DNA from: Candidatus Dadabacteria bacterium RIFCSPHIGHO2_12_FULL_53_21
GTDB lineage: Bacteria; Desulfobacterota_D; UBA1144; Nemesobacterales; UBA2774
Assembly: GCA_001775255.1 (NCBI GenBank)
Contig: MFCJ01000016.1
Coordinates: forward strand, 1,514-9,594
Reading direction: 5' to 3'
DNA length: 8,081 bases
The notes below the pieces were generated by a model. The model was not told where the DNA came from, made no database searches, and saw only the letters and a list, made by a program, of their open reading frames with translations. Of the stretch, positions 1 to 6,273 are shown piece after piece (position 1 is the stretch's first letter; each line of letters begins with the position of its first letter). A program made the position numbers and the translations under genes.

Positions 1-965
1 TTGAGCCGCACGGGAAAACGCTGTGCGAGCTGTACCCAGTTCTCCGAGTCCTGTACGACGGGGAGAAATCCCGAGGGAACCCCCTGCCCCGTGCTCACGC
101 CCCAGTCGGTGCTTTCGACGACTGCTTTGAATATCGTCCCCGGGTATAGCGCGAGGCTGACTTCGGCTTCCTGCCCCGCCTTGATCTGCCCCACGCTGTT
201 CTCCCTGAAATTCGCGACCACCCACCAGCTGTCGTCGTCTACGAACGTGAGGACAGGATCGCCCGTTTTTATATAGGAGCCGACCGTGAGCTGGAGGTTG
301 CTTATATATCCGTCCGTAGGGGCGTAGAACGTGGCCTGCGAGAGGTTGTACTCGGCGAGCGCGAGGTTGGCTTCGACCTCCTTGATTATCGCGTAATCGC
401 CGTCGATCTTGTATTCGAGGGCCTGCTTCGCCTTTTCATAATCTGCCTTCGATTGATTCAATTGCGCCAGGGTCGAGTTCTGCTGTTCCGTGGCCTGGTC
501 GAATTCGAGCTTGGCTATATAATTTTTCTCGACGAGCGGCTCGAGGTCCCGGTAACGCTGTGCCGCGTATGCGTGATCGGCCTGGGATTTCTTCACGGCC
601 TGTTCTGCAGCCGCTATATCGCTCTTGAGCTCGTCTATATTCTGCCTCGTCTGGACGAGCTTCGCCCTGAGCTGCTGCACCTGGTATTCGTAGGGCCTGG
701 GGTCGAGACTGAACAGCTTCTGACCTTTGCCGACGTACTCGTTATTTTTTACATAAACTTCAATTACCTGCCCGTCCACCTGGGGCGCCACCTGGAGCAC
801 GTAGGCCTGAACGTAAGCGTCGCTCGTATAAGGCGTGTACCTGTCGAGCAGGATGTAGTAAGCGATCAGGAGGACGATCAGGGAGACTATGAAAATCACC
901 CAGAATTTCGCCGTATAGGTCAATTTGCCAATCTTGAATCTGGAAGCGATGTCTTTAAGGCTCAT
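1..965 (-). CDS. HlyD/EmrA/AaeA-type membrane fusion protein, C-terminus cut by window edge
   Basis: Periplasmic adaptor that links an inner-membrane exporter to an outer-membrane channel. The visible part is 321 residues and runs off the left edge. It has a short cytoplasmic N-terminus, one membrane anchor at about residues 22-40, and a first lipoyl/barrel half around residues 48-90 with SDAYVQAYVLQVAPQVDG, close to the EmrA/AaeA consensus. A Gln/Ala/Glu-rich coiled coil follows at about 92-205, then the second lipoyl half (ATFYAPTDGYISNL, 211-224) and a beta-barrel region ending in RFPVRL. The ATG at 965 is the only candidate start, because an in-frame TAG lies just upstream with no other start codon between. 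No clear Shine-Dalgarno is seen. Its natural partner is the FUSC exporter at 2964-5195, about 2 kb upstream in the same direction. An intrinsic-terminator-like hairpin (1004-1043) lies directly upstream of this gene. The family is secure; the substrate is unknown. Confidence 0.93.
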   Translation of the reverse strand, partial: MSLKDIASRFKIGKLTYTAKFWVIFIVSLIVLLIAYYILLDRYTPYTSDAYVQAYVLQVAPQVDGQVIEVYVKNNEYVGKGQKLFSLDPRPYEYQVQQLRAKLVQTRQNIDELKSDIAAAEQAVKKSQADHAYAAQRYRDLEPLVEKNYIAKLEFDQATEQQNSTLAQLNQSKADYEKAKQALEYKIDGDYAIIKEVEANLALAEYNLSQATFYAPTDGYISNLQLTVGSYIKTGDPVLTFVDDDSWWVVANFRENSVGQIKAGQEAEVSLALYPGTIFKAVVESTDWGVSTGQGVPSGFLPVVQDSENWVQLAQRFPVRL

Positions 966-1003
966 TGAACAATAGCACCGGATACCGCGCTAAAACCTGT
1001 ATC

Positions 1004-1043
1004 AAAAAATAGCCGGATCTATTATCAGATTCACCCTCCGGCT
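1004..1043 (-). terminator. Rho-independent terminator-like hairpin between lipoprotein and HlyD genes
   Basis: Read on the minus strand, AGCCGG (1043-1038) pairs with CCGGCT (1016-1011). An inner ATCT/AGAT helix closes a six-base loop, there is a seven-base bulge on the 5' side, and A plus six Ts (1009-1004) follow. It lies 25 bases past the lipoprotein stop and about 40 bases before the HlyD start, so it should end or attenuate transcripts from the antiporter-lipoprotein unit. The bulge makes it weaker than a textbook terminator. Confidence 0.6.
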
Positions 1044-1067
1044 GAAGAAGACATGGGAATCCCGTCC

Positions 1068-1472
1068 TCACCAGCCCCAGGGGCCGCCCGCCCATCCCCA
1101 TAAGCCGGGCCCGAATTCGGCCTGCTCGGCCATCATCGCGGTCTCTTCCTCTTCGTTGACGATGTTGGATTCGTACACCATCTGCTGGTACCTGTCATAA
1201 GCCGCCTGGTCCCCGGTCCATATACATTGACAGTTATTTGGGTCGGTATACCAATAGAGGGGCTTGTTGTCCCTTACGCTGAACTGGATCTTGTTCGGAG
1301 CAACCGAATTCAGCATTTTCAGCTCCTCCGGCGTGTCGGCCGAGACGATCTGGAACCCCGCGGCGGCAAGCAATTCCTCGGTACTCTTCGCCTGCTCGCC
1401 CTGAATCGCCGCGCAGCCGCTCAGGATAAAAATCGCCGCCAATAACGATAAAACCATTCTGACCTGTATCAT
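1068..1472 (-). CDS. Small lipoprotein of unrecognised family with C-x-C motif and Trp/Gly-rich tail
   Basis: A 134-residue precursor. The ATG at 1472 is preferred over a GTG further upstream because GGGAGGAG sits seven bases before it and the protein then begins with a proper signal peptide: MIQVR, a hydrophobic stretch of about 12 residues, then the lipobox LSGC with Cys20. Signal peptidase II would leave a lipid-anchored protein of about 115 residues. The mature part has a short predicted-helical region (STEELLAAAGFQIV), then the most distinctive segment, YWYTDPNNCQCIWTGDQAAY, with two cysteines one residue apart, then an acidic/Met stretch and a tail ending GPGLWGWAGGPWGW. I recognise no named domain. 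It may be a periplasmic accessory of the neighbouring transporters, but that rests only on position. It lies 113 bases after the antiporter and is probably co-transcribed with it. Confidence 0.85.
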   Translation of the reverse strand: MIQVRMVLSLLAAIFILSGCAAIQGEQAKSTEELLAAAGFQIVSADTPEELKMLNSVAPNKIQFSVRDNKPLYWYTDPNNCQCIWTGDQAAYDRYQQMVYESNIVNEEEETAMMAEQAEFGPGLWGWAGGPWGW

Positions 1473-1505
1473 AAAATCGCTCCTCCCTTCCAATCTCGCC
1501 GATCG

Positions 1506-1526
1506 GGCGGGGCCGGGCGCCCCGCC
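1506..1526 (-). other. GC-only hairpin in the antiporter-lipoprotein gap
   Basis: GGCGGGG (1506-1512) and CCCCGCC (1520-1526) form a perfect seven-base stem; one more C-G pair can close inside, leaving a loop of about five bases. No T-run follows in either direction, so it is not an intrinsic terminator. It lies about 20 bases upstream of the strong Shine-Dalgarno of the lipoprotein gene and would be very stable in the mRNA. It could be a processing or stability element that separates expression of the two genes, or just GC-rich sequence. Confidence 0.4.
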
Positions 1527-1585
1527 GCCAGAAAGCGGACGATGTAAAACTAACACCTAAATCTATATAATTAAATAGCCGGCTG

Positions 1586-2851
1586 TTATTCGGAATTCGT
1601 CCTGGATCTGTTCCACTTCAAGGCGTTCTCGAGCGTGAGGCCCTGCACGGTGATGGAGAATACCACGACGACATACGTCATAATCACTATCAGGTCTCTC
1701 TGCGGGGAATCGGTCAACGACAGGGCGAGCGCGATCGAGACACCGCCCCTGATCCCGCTCCAGGTCATGATAAAACCGGAGAGGGAAGGGATATTCCTGA
1801 ATAGTTTGAGAAATACGAGCGGCACCTCGACGCTTACATACCGGGCTGCCGTGATAAGGGGTATGGATATCAGTCCGCAGATTATATAAGGCTTCTCGAG
1901 GTCGAGCACGAGCGCCTCGAGACCGATGAGAACGAAAAGAATAGCGTTCATGACGTCGTCTATAACCTCCCAGAGGCTCTTCACATAAGACCTTACGTGA
2001 TCGGCGGAGTCCGGTATGAACCTGCGCCTCCTTGCGAGGAACAGGCCCGCCACAACGCACGTAAGAGGGGCTGAAACGTCGAGCAGCCCGGCCAGGAGGT
2101 ACCCGCCCGCAACCAGTGAAAGAGTTATCAGCGCGACGACGATCCTGCCGTCCGGGCTCCGCTTGATTATCTCTAATATCATCCTCTGGCTGATATATCC
2201 GAGCGCGATGCCCAGAAAGAGCCCGCCCAGGGCCTCTTTCATGAAGAACTCGCCGATGTGGAGGAATGACACCTGCGTTTCCCCCGATGCTATCTCGGTG
2301 AAGAGGACGAACAATACTACAGCGACCGCGTCGTTGAAAAGGGACTCTCCCGATATTATCGACTCCAGCGTCTTGCCGGGCTGAATGCGCCTGAACAGCT
2401 TGAGGACGATTACCGCGTCTATGGGGGATATAATCGCGCCGAATATTAGCGCATATATAAAAGGCAGATCAACCCCTATCGCGCCGAACACCCACCATAC
2501 CACCGCGCCCGTCAGGAAAGTGGCGATGATCATACCCAGCGTCGCGAGGTACGAGATCGTCCACTTGTATTCCCCCAGTTCATCGATGTTCACGCTGGAA
2601 GCCCCGGCGAAAAGCAGGAAGCTCAGCATTCCGTTCATGAAGAGGTGGTCGAAATCGGCCGCCTGCACAAGCTCGACCGCCCAATCCACATTGCCGAACC
2701 CGAGATACCCGAGGGCAATTATCAGGATGGAGGATGCGAGGGACGCGAGCATTACCCCTATGGTCGTGGGAAGCTTGATGAATGCCTCGTTGACGAAACT
2801 GAAGAGAGCCGTAAGGGTTATGAGTATTGTGAATACCACGAATAGATTCAT
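1586..2851 (-). CDS. CPA1-family (NhaP-like) Na+(K+)/H+ antiporter
   Basis: Inner-membrane secondary transporter that exchanges monovalent cations for protons. The protein is 421 residues, hydrophobic throughout, with about 12-13 membrane segments and only a short hydrophilic end (KWNRSRTNSE), so it lacks the large C-terminal cytosolic domain of some CPA1 members. Family marks are GESLFNDAVAVVLF at 168-181 with the ion-binding pair Asn173-Asp174, Arg337 in AARYVSV, and WSGIRGGVSIALALSL from 364, matching the usual W-G-x-R-G-x-x-x-x-A-L-A-L. The usual ATDPVAV segment reads SPIDAVIV here (142-149): the Asp is kept, but Thr and Pro of the TDP motif are Ile and Ala. The ATG at 2851 gives a normal first helix and the next Met is far inside, but no Shine-Dalgarno precedes it. 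It has its own promoter-like sequence (2911-2939). Na+ versus K+ cannot be told from sequence. Confidence 0.93.
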   Translation of the reverse strand: MNLFVVFTILITLTALFSFVNEAFIKLPTTIGVMLASLASSILIIALGYLGFGNVDWAVELVQAADFDHLFMNGMLSFLLFAGASSVNIDELGEYKWTISYLATLGMIIATFLTGAVVWWVFGAIGVDLPFIYALIFGAIISPIDAVIVLKLFRRIQPGKTLESIISGESLFNDAVAVVLFVLFTEIASGETQVSFLHIGEFFMKEALGGLFLGIALGYISQRMILEIIKRSPDGRIVVALITLSLVAGGYLLAGLLDVSAPLTCVVAGLFLARRRRFIPDSADHVRSYVKSLWEVIDDVMNAILFVLIGLEALVLDLEKPYIICGLISIPLITAARYVSVEVPLVFLKLFRNIPSLSGFIMTWSGIRGGVSIALALSLTDSPQRDLIVIMTYVVVVFSITVQGLTLENALKWNRSRTNSE

Positions 2852-2883
2852 ATAGGGACCGCAGAGGCCGACCGCTTTCTCAT
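2848..2883 (-). CDS. Possible 11-codon leader ORF overlapping the antiporter start (ATGA)
   Basis: Between the predicted transcription start and the antiporter ATG there is an ATG-started frame encoding MRKRSASAVPI. Its TGA stop overlaps the antiporter ATG as ATGA, the usual geometry of translational coupling. It could deliver ribosomes to an antiporter start that lacks a Shine-Dalgarno. Against it, the leader ATG has no clear Shine-Dalgarno either, and frames this short occur often by chance. Confidence 0.22.
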   Translation of the reverse strand: MRKRSASAVPI

Positions 2884-2888
2884 AACAT

Positions 2889-2904
2889 ATAAGCCGACGC
2901 TTAT
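2889..2904 (-). other. Short hairpin at the predicted 5' end of the antiporter mRNA
   Basis: ATAAGC (2889-2894) and GCTTAT (2899-2904) are perfect complements around a four-base loop. With the promoter at 2911-2939, transcription should begin at about 2904, so the stem would form at the very 5' end of the message. 5'-terminal stems of this kind can protect mRNA from decay. The stem is only six base pairs. Confidence 0.35.
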
Positions 2905-2910
2905 TCCGCC

Positions 2911-2939
2911 ATTATACAAAGCGTGCGACGGATTGTCCA
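2911..2939 (-). promoter_or_regulatory. Sigma70-like promoter for the antiporter gene
   Basis: Minus strand reads TGGACA (2939-2934), a 17-base spacer, then a perfect TATAAT (2916-2911). This is five of six and six of six matches to the consensus with ideal spacing. The predicted start at about 2904 gives a leader of roughly 53 bases before the antiporter ATG. It sits in the gap just past the exporter stop codon, so the antiporter can be expressed independently of the exporter. Confidence 0.65.
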
Positions 2940-2946
2940 GAAATCG

Positions 2947-2974
2947 CGAAAGCCCGGGGGTGCTCAGGCTTTCG
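2947..2974 (-). terminator. Hairpin over the exporter stop codon, possible weak terminator
   Basis: CGAAAGCC (2947-2954) and GGCTTTCG (2967-2974) make a perfect eight-base stem with a 12-base loop holding the exporter TGA. On the minus strand it is followed by CGATTTCTGG, so there is no real T-run. It may be a Rho-dependent 3' end or an mRNA-stabilising stem; the separate promoter just downstream fits a transcript boundary here. Confidence 0.35.
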
Positions 2975-5195
2975 AGGCCCTGAGCCCTATGCCCGGGGGC
3001 AGCTCCGATTCGTTTATCTTCTTTATGCAGACCGTTATCTTATAGAGTGAGGCGAGGACGCCGTCGACGCTCGTCGCTATGAGCACGTCCCTTTCCACGT
3101 CCTCGAGAGGAAATTGTTTCCATAAACCCGTCTCGCGGAATTCCTGCCTGTGGTCTTTTATCCCTGATATTAGTGACGCGAGGAATAGGCTTATATCGTC
3201 CCCGGTCCGGAACTGCTGTGAGGCCTTATCGAAGAAGCCGCAAACCGTCCTGTAATCGGCCGCCATGTGTTCAAGGTATTTTTTCATCAATTCGTTATCC
3301 ATCCCGCAGTAGATCGTTTTTTTAATAGTCTCGAGCTCAGCGAATATGACCTCGAGGGATTCTATTATCTCTATAAATTCCTCCGCGTGCAGCCTGGCGT
3401 CGCTGATAATGTACTGGGCGTCAAACAACAGGGACGCGCTTGTGGGCAGCGTTGCGGCGAGCGGGTCGACGAGCGATTCGACCTCTTCCCTCTCTTTCTC
3501 GTCCAGCATGAGCAGTTTTCCGAATATAGCCCCGCTAATGCCAACCGCTTTCGATATCTTCTTCTTGAGCTCGTTGTAAGGACTTACCGGCCAAACGTTA
3601 TGCAGGACAAACAGCCCTATTGCGGAAGCCATCAGAAGCGCGAAAAACCTCATCATGGCCAGATCGAGGTTGACCTGAGGGCCCGTATCCGTAAGGAAGA
3701 CATACGGGATCATTAGACCCGCCTGAAGACCCGAGAACGCTATCTTCTGATCCCCGCTCGTTACATATGCGGAAATAAAAAACCCGAGCGAGAAAAGCAG
3801 GACCAGTATCAGGAAGTGAGGTATCAGGGCTACGATATATAACCCCGTTATTCCGTAGAGGAGCCCAAGCAGGACGCCGATGATAGCGAGCCGCCCTCTC
3901 ATGTGAGCCTGTCCGGTATTGGGTATGGAGCCGAACAGCACTCCGTAAAACGAAGCCTGGAAGCCGCCCGGCAAATGGAAAACGAGCTCCCCTAACAAAA
4001 GGAGCATTATTACGATAGTGGTCTTTATGGACCGATGGGCAGATTCTTCCGAAATAGAGAATACCCTTTTCGCCCGGTCTCTTTCGACTCCGGGGGCCCT
4101 CGTCACTCTCTCCTGCGCCAGTTTGTCGTATTCGCGGTTACATATAATGCTCCAGACGCGATATGCCTTACGGAGGAGGGTCACGGTGTCTTCGAGGAGC
4201 GGAAGGATCGAGCCGAATGCCAGGAGGTCCTCGAAGTAGTCCTGGTCTTTACCCGCCGCCAGATGCATATTCTCGTAGCGCTCCTTCAACACGGCGATTT
4301 TACCGTCGAGCCCGCTGTCTAGAACCGCCGCGGCGCGGTTTTCGTCTATTGCGCCCGCCAGATCCCCGAACCCCTCCGAAAGCGCCGAGTAGAGGGCCCG
4401 GAGCTCCCCCGTAACGTCTTCGTCCGCGAGACACGGATGGTCCTCACCCATGAATCCGTCGATCAGGTCGAGCTTGATATAGACGCTTTTTGCGTATGCG
4501 ACGAGCATCAAAAGGGGCTCCGCCGGAAAGTCCTCCCCTCTCGTTTCACGCTCCGTACGTCTCACCAGATTGACCAGATTGGTAAAAATGTCGAGCGATG
4601 CCGATTCGAATTTTTGATTCACTGCCGGCCTTCCCCCGGCGCGTGCGTAGCTTCCGAATCGCTCCGAATAATCCTTGTATGCGGTCGAGAGCGTAAGAAA
4701 AAAAGCTTCTCTGCTCCTCTGCGGCCATATAATCTCGTCCACGAGCCATGAAACCGCAACAGCTATAAATAGCTGAATAAGATAGTTCTCGACAGTGGTA
4801 GTGGTTTGTGAGACTGTACTGAATATCGCGACGAACATCGACATCGCCGTGAGTATCGCGCTAAGTATAGAGGCAATAGCGTATTTCCCTATAAACGAGA
4901 TACAAAAGAAGATCCATATCGCCGCGAGAATCAAATAAAGGGGCTTCGAATCGAGGAAATAGTAGACGATCAGGAGTGAATAAACCGCGCTCAATACGCA
5001 GCCGACGAGCGACTGGACACCGACTTCGAACGTCTTGCCGTGGTACGCCGTCATTATCATGAAAAGGATGACAGGAGACAGGTAGCTCGAAGGGAGATGG
5101 AAATAATTGCATATCAGTATGCATATCACGCCCCCGAGCGTGATCTTAAGCGCGGCTTTGACACGGAAGACGGAGAGGTAATGTTTTAGGCTCAT
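2964..5195 (-). CDS. FUSC-family (AaeB/YccS-like) inner-membrane exporter
   Basis: Likely proton-driven efflux permease of the fusaric-acid-resistance/aromatic-acid-exporter type, working with an HlyD-type adaptor. The 743 residues show two similar halves: a hydrophobic block of about five to six helices (17-155) ending in DEIIWP, a soluble helical region (about 160-385), a second block (388-535) ending in HNVWPVSP, then a soluble helical C-terminus (540-743). The paired Trp-Pro endings after each membrane block mark an internal duplication typical of FUSC proteins. SFYGVLFGSIPNTGQAHMRG (415-434) resembles the conserved loop of the second half. E. coli AaeB, at about 655 residues, is shorter. 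The ATG at 5195 gives a normal N-terminus but has no good Shine-Dalgarno. The promoter is at 5262-5291. The partner adaptor is not adjacent but lies past the antiporter and lipoprotein genes. Substrate unknown; aromatic acids are only the family's best-known cargo. Confidence 0.9.
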   Translation of the reverse strand: MSLKHYLSVFRVKAALKITLGGVICILICNYFHLPSSYLSPVILFMIMTAYHGKTFEVGVQSLVGCVLSAVYSLLIVYYFLDSKPLYLILAAIWIFFCISFIGKYAIASILSAILTAMSMFVAIFSTVSQTTTTVENYLIQLFIAVAVSWLVDEIIWPQRSREAFFLTLSTAYKDYSERFGSYARAGGRPAVNQKFESASLDIFTNLVNLVRRTERETRGEDFPAEPLLMLVAYAKSVYIKLDLIDGFMGEDHPCLADEDVTGELRALYSALSEGFGDLAGAIDENRAAAVLDSGLDGKIAVLKERYENMHLAAGKDQDYFEDLLAFGSILPLLEDTVTLLRKAYRVWSIICNREYDKLAQERVTRAPGVERDRAKRVFSISEESAHRSIKTTIVIMLLLLGELVFHLPGGFQASFYGVLFGSIPNTGQAHMRGRLAIIGVLLGLLYGITGLYIVALIPHFLILVLLFSLGFFISAYVTSGDQKIAFSGLQAGLMIPYVFLTDTGPQVNLDLAMMRFFALLMASAIGLFVLHNVWPVSPYNELKKKISKAVGISGAIFGKLLMLDEKEREEVESLVDPLAATLPTSASLLFDAQYIISDARLHAEEFIEIIESLEVIFAELETIKKTIYCGMDNELMKKYLEHMAADYRTVCGFFDKASQQFRTGDDISLFLASLISGIKDHRQEFRETGLWKQFPLEDVERDVLIATSVDGVLASLYKITVCIKKINESELPPGIGLRASKA

Positions 5196-5236
5196 CTATA
5201 GTCCGGATGCCGTGAAGAATGACTCGACTCGCTCAT
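5192..5236 (-). CDS. Possible 14-codon leader ORF overlapping the exporter start (ATGA)
   Basis: An ATG at 5236 opens a frame encoding MSESSHSSRHPDYR. Its TGA overlaps the exporter ATG as ATGA, the same arrangement as at the antiporter gene. It lies inside the predicted leader, which starts near 5255. No good Shine-Dalgarno precedes it, and short frames like this occur by chance, so the call is tentative. Confidence 0.22.
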   Translation of the reverse strand: MSESSHSSRHPDYR

Positions 5237-5261
5237 CGTATTTCGATTTATCTTTTCCCTG

Positions 5262-5291
5262 ATTATCACACGCATCCTCCGACCATGTCAA
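5262..5291 (-). promoter_or_regulatory. Sigma70-like promoter for the FUSC exporter
   Basis: Minus strand reads TTGACA (5291-5286), 18 bases, then GATAAT (5267-5262), with a TG dinucleotide just before the -10. The predicted transcription start near 5255 leaves a leader of about 60 bases. Its -35 box lies 12 bases from the -35 box of the opposing promoter, so a protein bound at the centre could affect both. Confidence 0.6.
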
Positions 5292-5303
5292 TCCTCAGTA
5301 AAG

Positions 5304-5333
5304 TTGACAAACCGCTCGCATTGATGAGATAAT
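5304..5333 (+). promoter_or_regulatory. Sigma70-like promoter for the DUF4396 gene
   Basis: TTGACA (5304-5309), an 18-base spacer and GATAAT (5328-5333) match the consensus at six and five positions. The predicted start near 5340 gives a leader of about 45 bases before the ATG at 5385. It is arranged back to back with the exporter promoter, and each has the same hexamers and spacer length. Confidence 0.62.
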
Positions 5334-5384
5334 GGCATTGGATAAGTCTTAATTGACCGATATTTCACCAATACAAGAAATCTT

Positions 5385-6218
5385 ATGATAATACAGGAAA
5401 CAATGGCAGGGGGCGCGCTTATCCTCTGGTATTTACTCACCGGAGCGTCTCTCATCTTCCTCATCTACGACCTCGAAACGAATACCCCTGCCCAGTGGGT
5501 GATGAAGCTCGCATGGATATTGATAGTCCTCTACACGGGTCCGCTCGGGCTTTTCATATACATGCTCTCCTGCCGGCAGCCCATGCCCGGGACGCACGAC
5601 GAGTTTATCGCAGCTCACTGGAAGCAGTCAGTAGGCTCTCTCATGCACTGCGTCGCGGGGGACGCGACCGGGATCATACTGGGCGCTATCGTCACGTACC
5701 ATCTCCCGCTGCCAAACGGCATAGACCTTATAATCGAATACGCGGCCGCTTTCGTCATCGGGCTCCTCATATTCCAGGCGCTGTTCATGAAATCCATGGC
5801 CGGGGGGAATTACCCGGAAGCCGTAAAAAAGACGTTCTTCGCCGAGACCGCATCGATGAACTTCGTAATGGTCGGCATGATACCGGTGATGGCGATAATG
5901 AGGATGAAGATACCGGGCGGGGATGACCCGAAGGGTCTCATGTTCTGGGGGATATCATCAATAGCGACGATTGCGGGGGCGGTAGCCGCGTATCCGGTAA
6001 ACTCCTGGCTCGTCGGGAGCGGGCTCAAGCACGGGATGATGTCGGCAGTACAGAGCAAGCCGTCTATGGAGGGAATGCCCGGCATGCCGGGACACGAGCG
6101 TCACGAACCCCCTCATGTCCCGTTCGTGAAAAAACTTGGCGTGTTCCTCCTTTCCGCGGGGTTTCTACTGGCAGCTGTATGGATCACGTCGCGGGTCGTC
6201 GAACTCAAGGTTCATTGA
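5385..6218 (+). CDS. DUF4396-family polytopic membrane protein with Met/His-rich loop
   Basis: Integral membrane protein of 277 residues with about seven hydrophobic segments (roughly 9-29, 40-60, 91-106, 115-135, 155-172, 186-203, 249-269). I recognise the DUF4396 pattern: AHWKQSVGSLMHCVAGDATG (77-96), an IIEYAAAFVIGLLIFQALF segment, FFAETASMNF, and AYPVNSWLVGSGLKHGMM (202-219). The conserved His78, His88, Cys89, Asp93 and His216 look like possible metal or polar sites inside the membrane, but the family has no established function that I know of. Before the last helix is a loop with Met228, Met231, Met234, His237, His240 and His244. The start may be ATG 5385 or ATG 5403; the latter has CAGGAAACA directly before it and would shorten the protein by six residues. 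Expression probably comes from the promoter at 5304-5333. The neighbouring exporter is divergent; any functional link is unproven. Confidence 0.85.
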   Translation: MIIQETMAGGALILWYLLTGASLIFLIYDLETNTPAQWVMKLAWILIVLYTGPLGLFIYMLSCRQPMPGTHDEFIAAHWKQSVGSLMHCVAGDATGIILGAIVTYHLPLPNGIDLIIEYAAAFVIGLLIFQALFMKSMAGGNYPEAVKKTFFAETASMNFVMVGMIPVMAIMRMKIPGGDDPKGLMFWGISSIATIAGAVAAYPVNSWLVGSGLKHGMMSAVQSKPSMEGMPGMPGHERHEPPHVPFVKKLGVFLLSAGFLLAAVWITSRVVELKVH

Positions 6219-6273
6219 TCCTATCCGGGCAGATCCGCATTGCCTTAGCAAAATGCATGCTAGACTTAATTCA

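Noticed and set aside
453..968. Long plus-strand open frames antisense to the HlyD, FUSC and antiporter genes
   Set aside because: They show no recognisable family features, lack ribosome binding sites, and mirror the codon bias of well-supported genes on the other strand.
1473..1556. Upstream GTG extension of the lipoprotein to 162 residues
   Set aside because: The extension would place 28 Arg/Gly/Pro-rich residues before a good signal peptide, whereas ATG 1472 has a strong Shine-Dalgarno at proper distance.
1567..1586. AGCCGGCTATTTAATT after the antiporter stop, similar to the end of the terminator near 1010
   Set aside because: AGCCGGCT is a contiguous palindrome with no loop, so it cannot form a useful hairpin; the T-tract is interrupted.
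963..5195. HlyD and FUSC proteins both beginning MSLK with near-identical first codons
   Set aside because: The match is only about four codons and the sequences diverge at once; duplication or recombination cannot be argued from this.
6237..6256. Bulged hairpin GCATTGC/GCAAAATGC between the DUF4396 and glycosylase genes, considered as a terminator
   Set aside because: The stem is imperfect and no T-run follows. It is only useful as a weak argument against ATG 6253.
6136..6273. Longer start of the glycosylase overlapping the DUF4396 gene by over 80 bases
   Set aside because: The extra N-terminus looks like out-of-frame translation, has no family resemblance, and exceeds the usual length of Ogg2 proteins.
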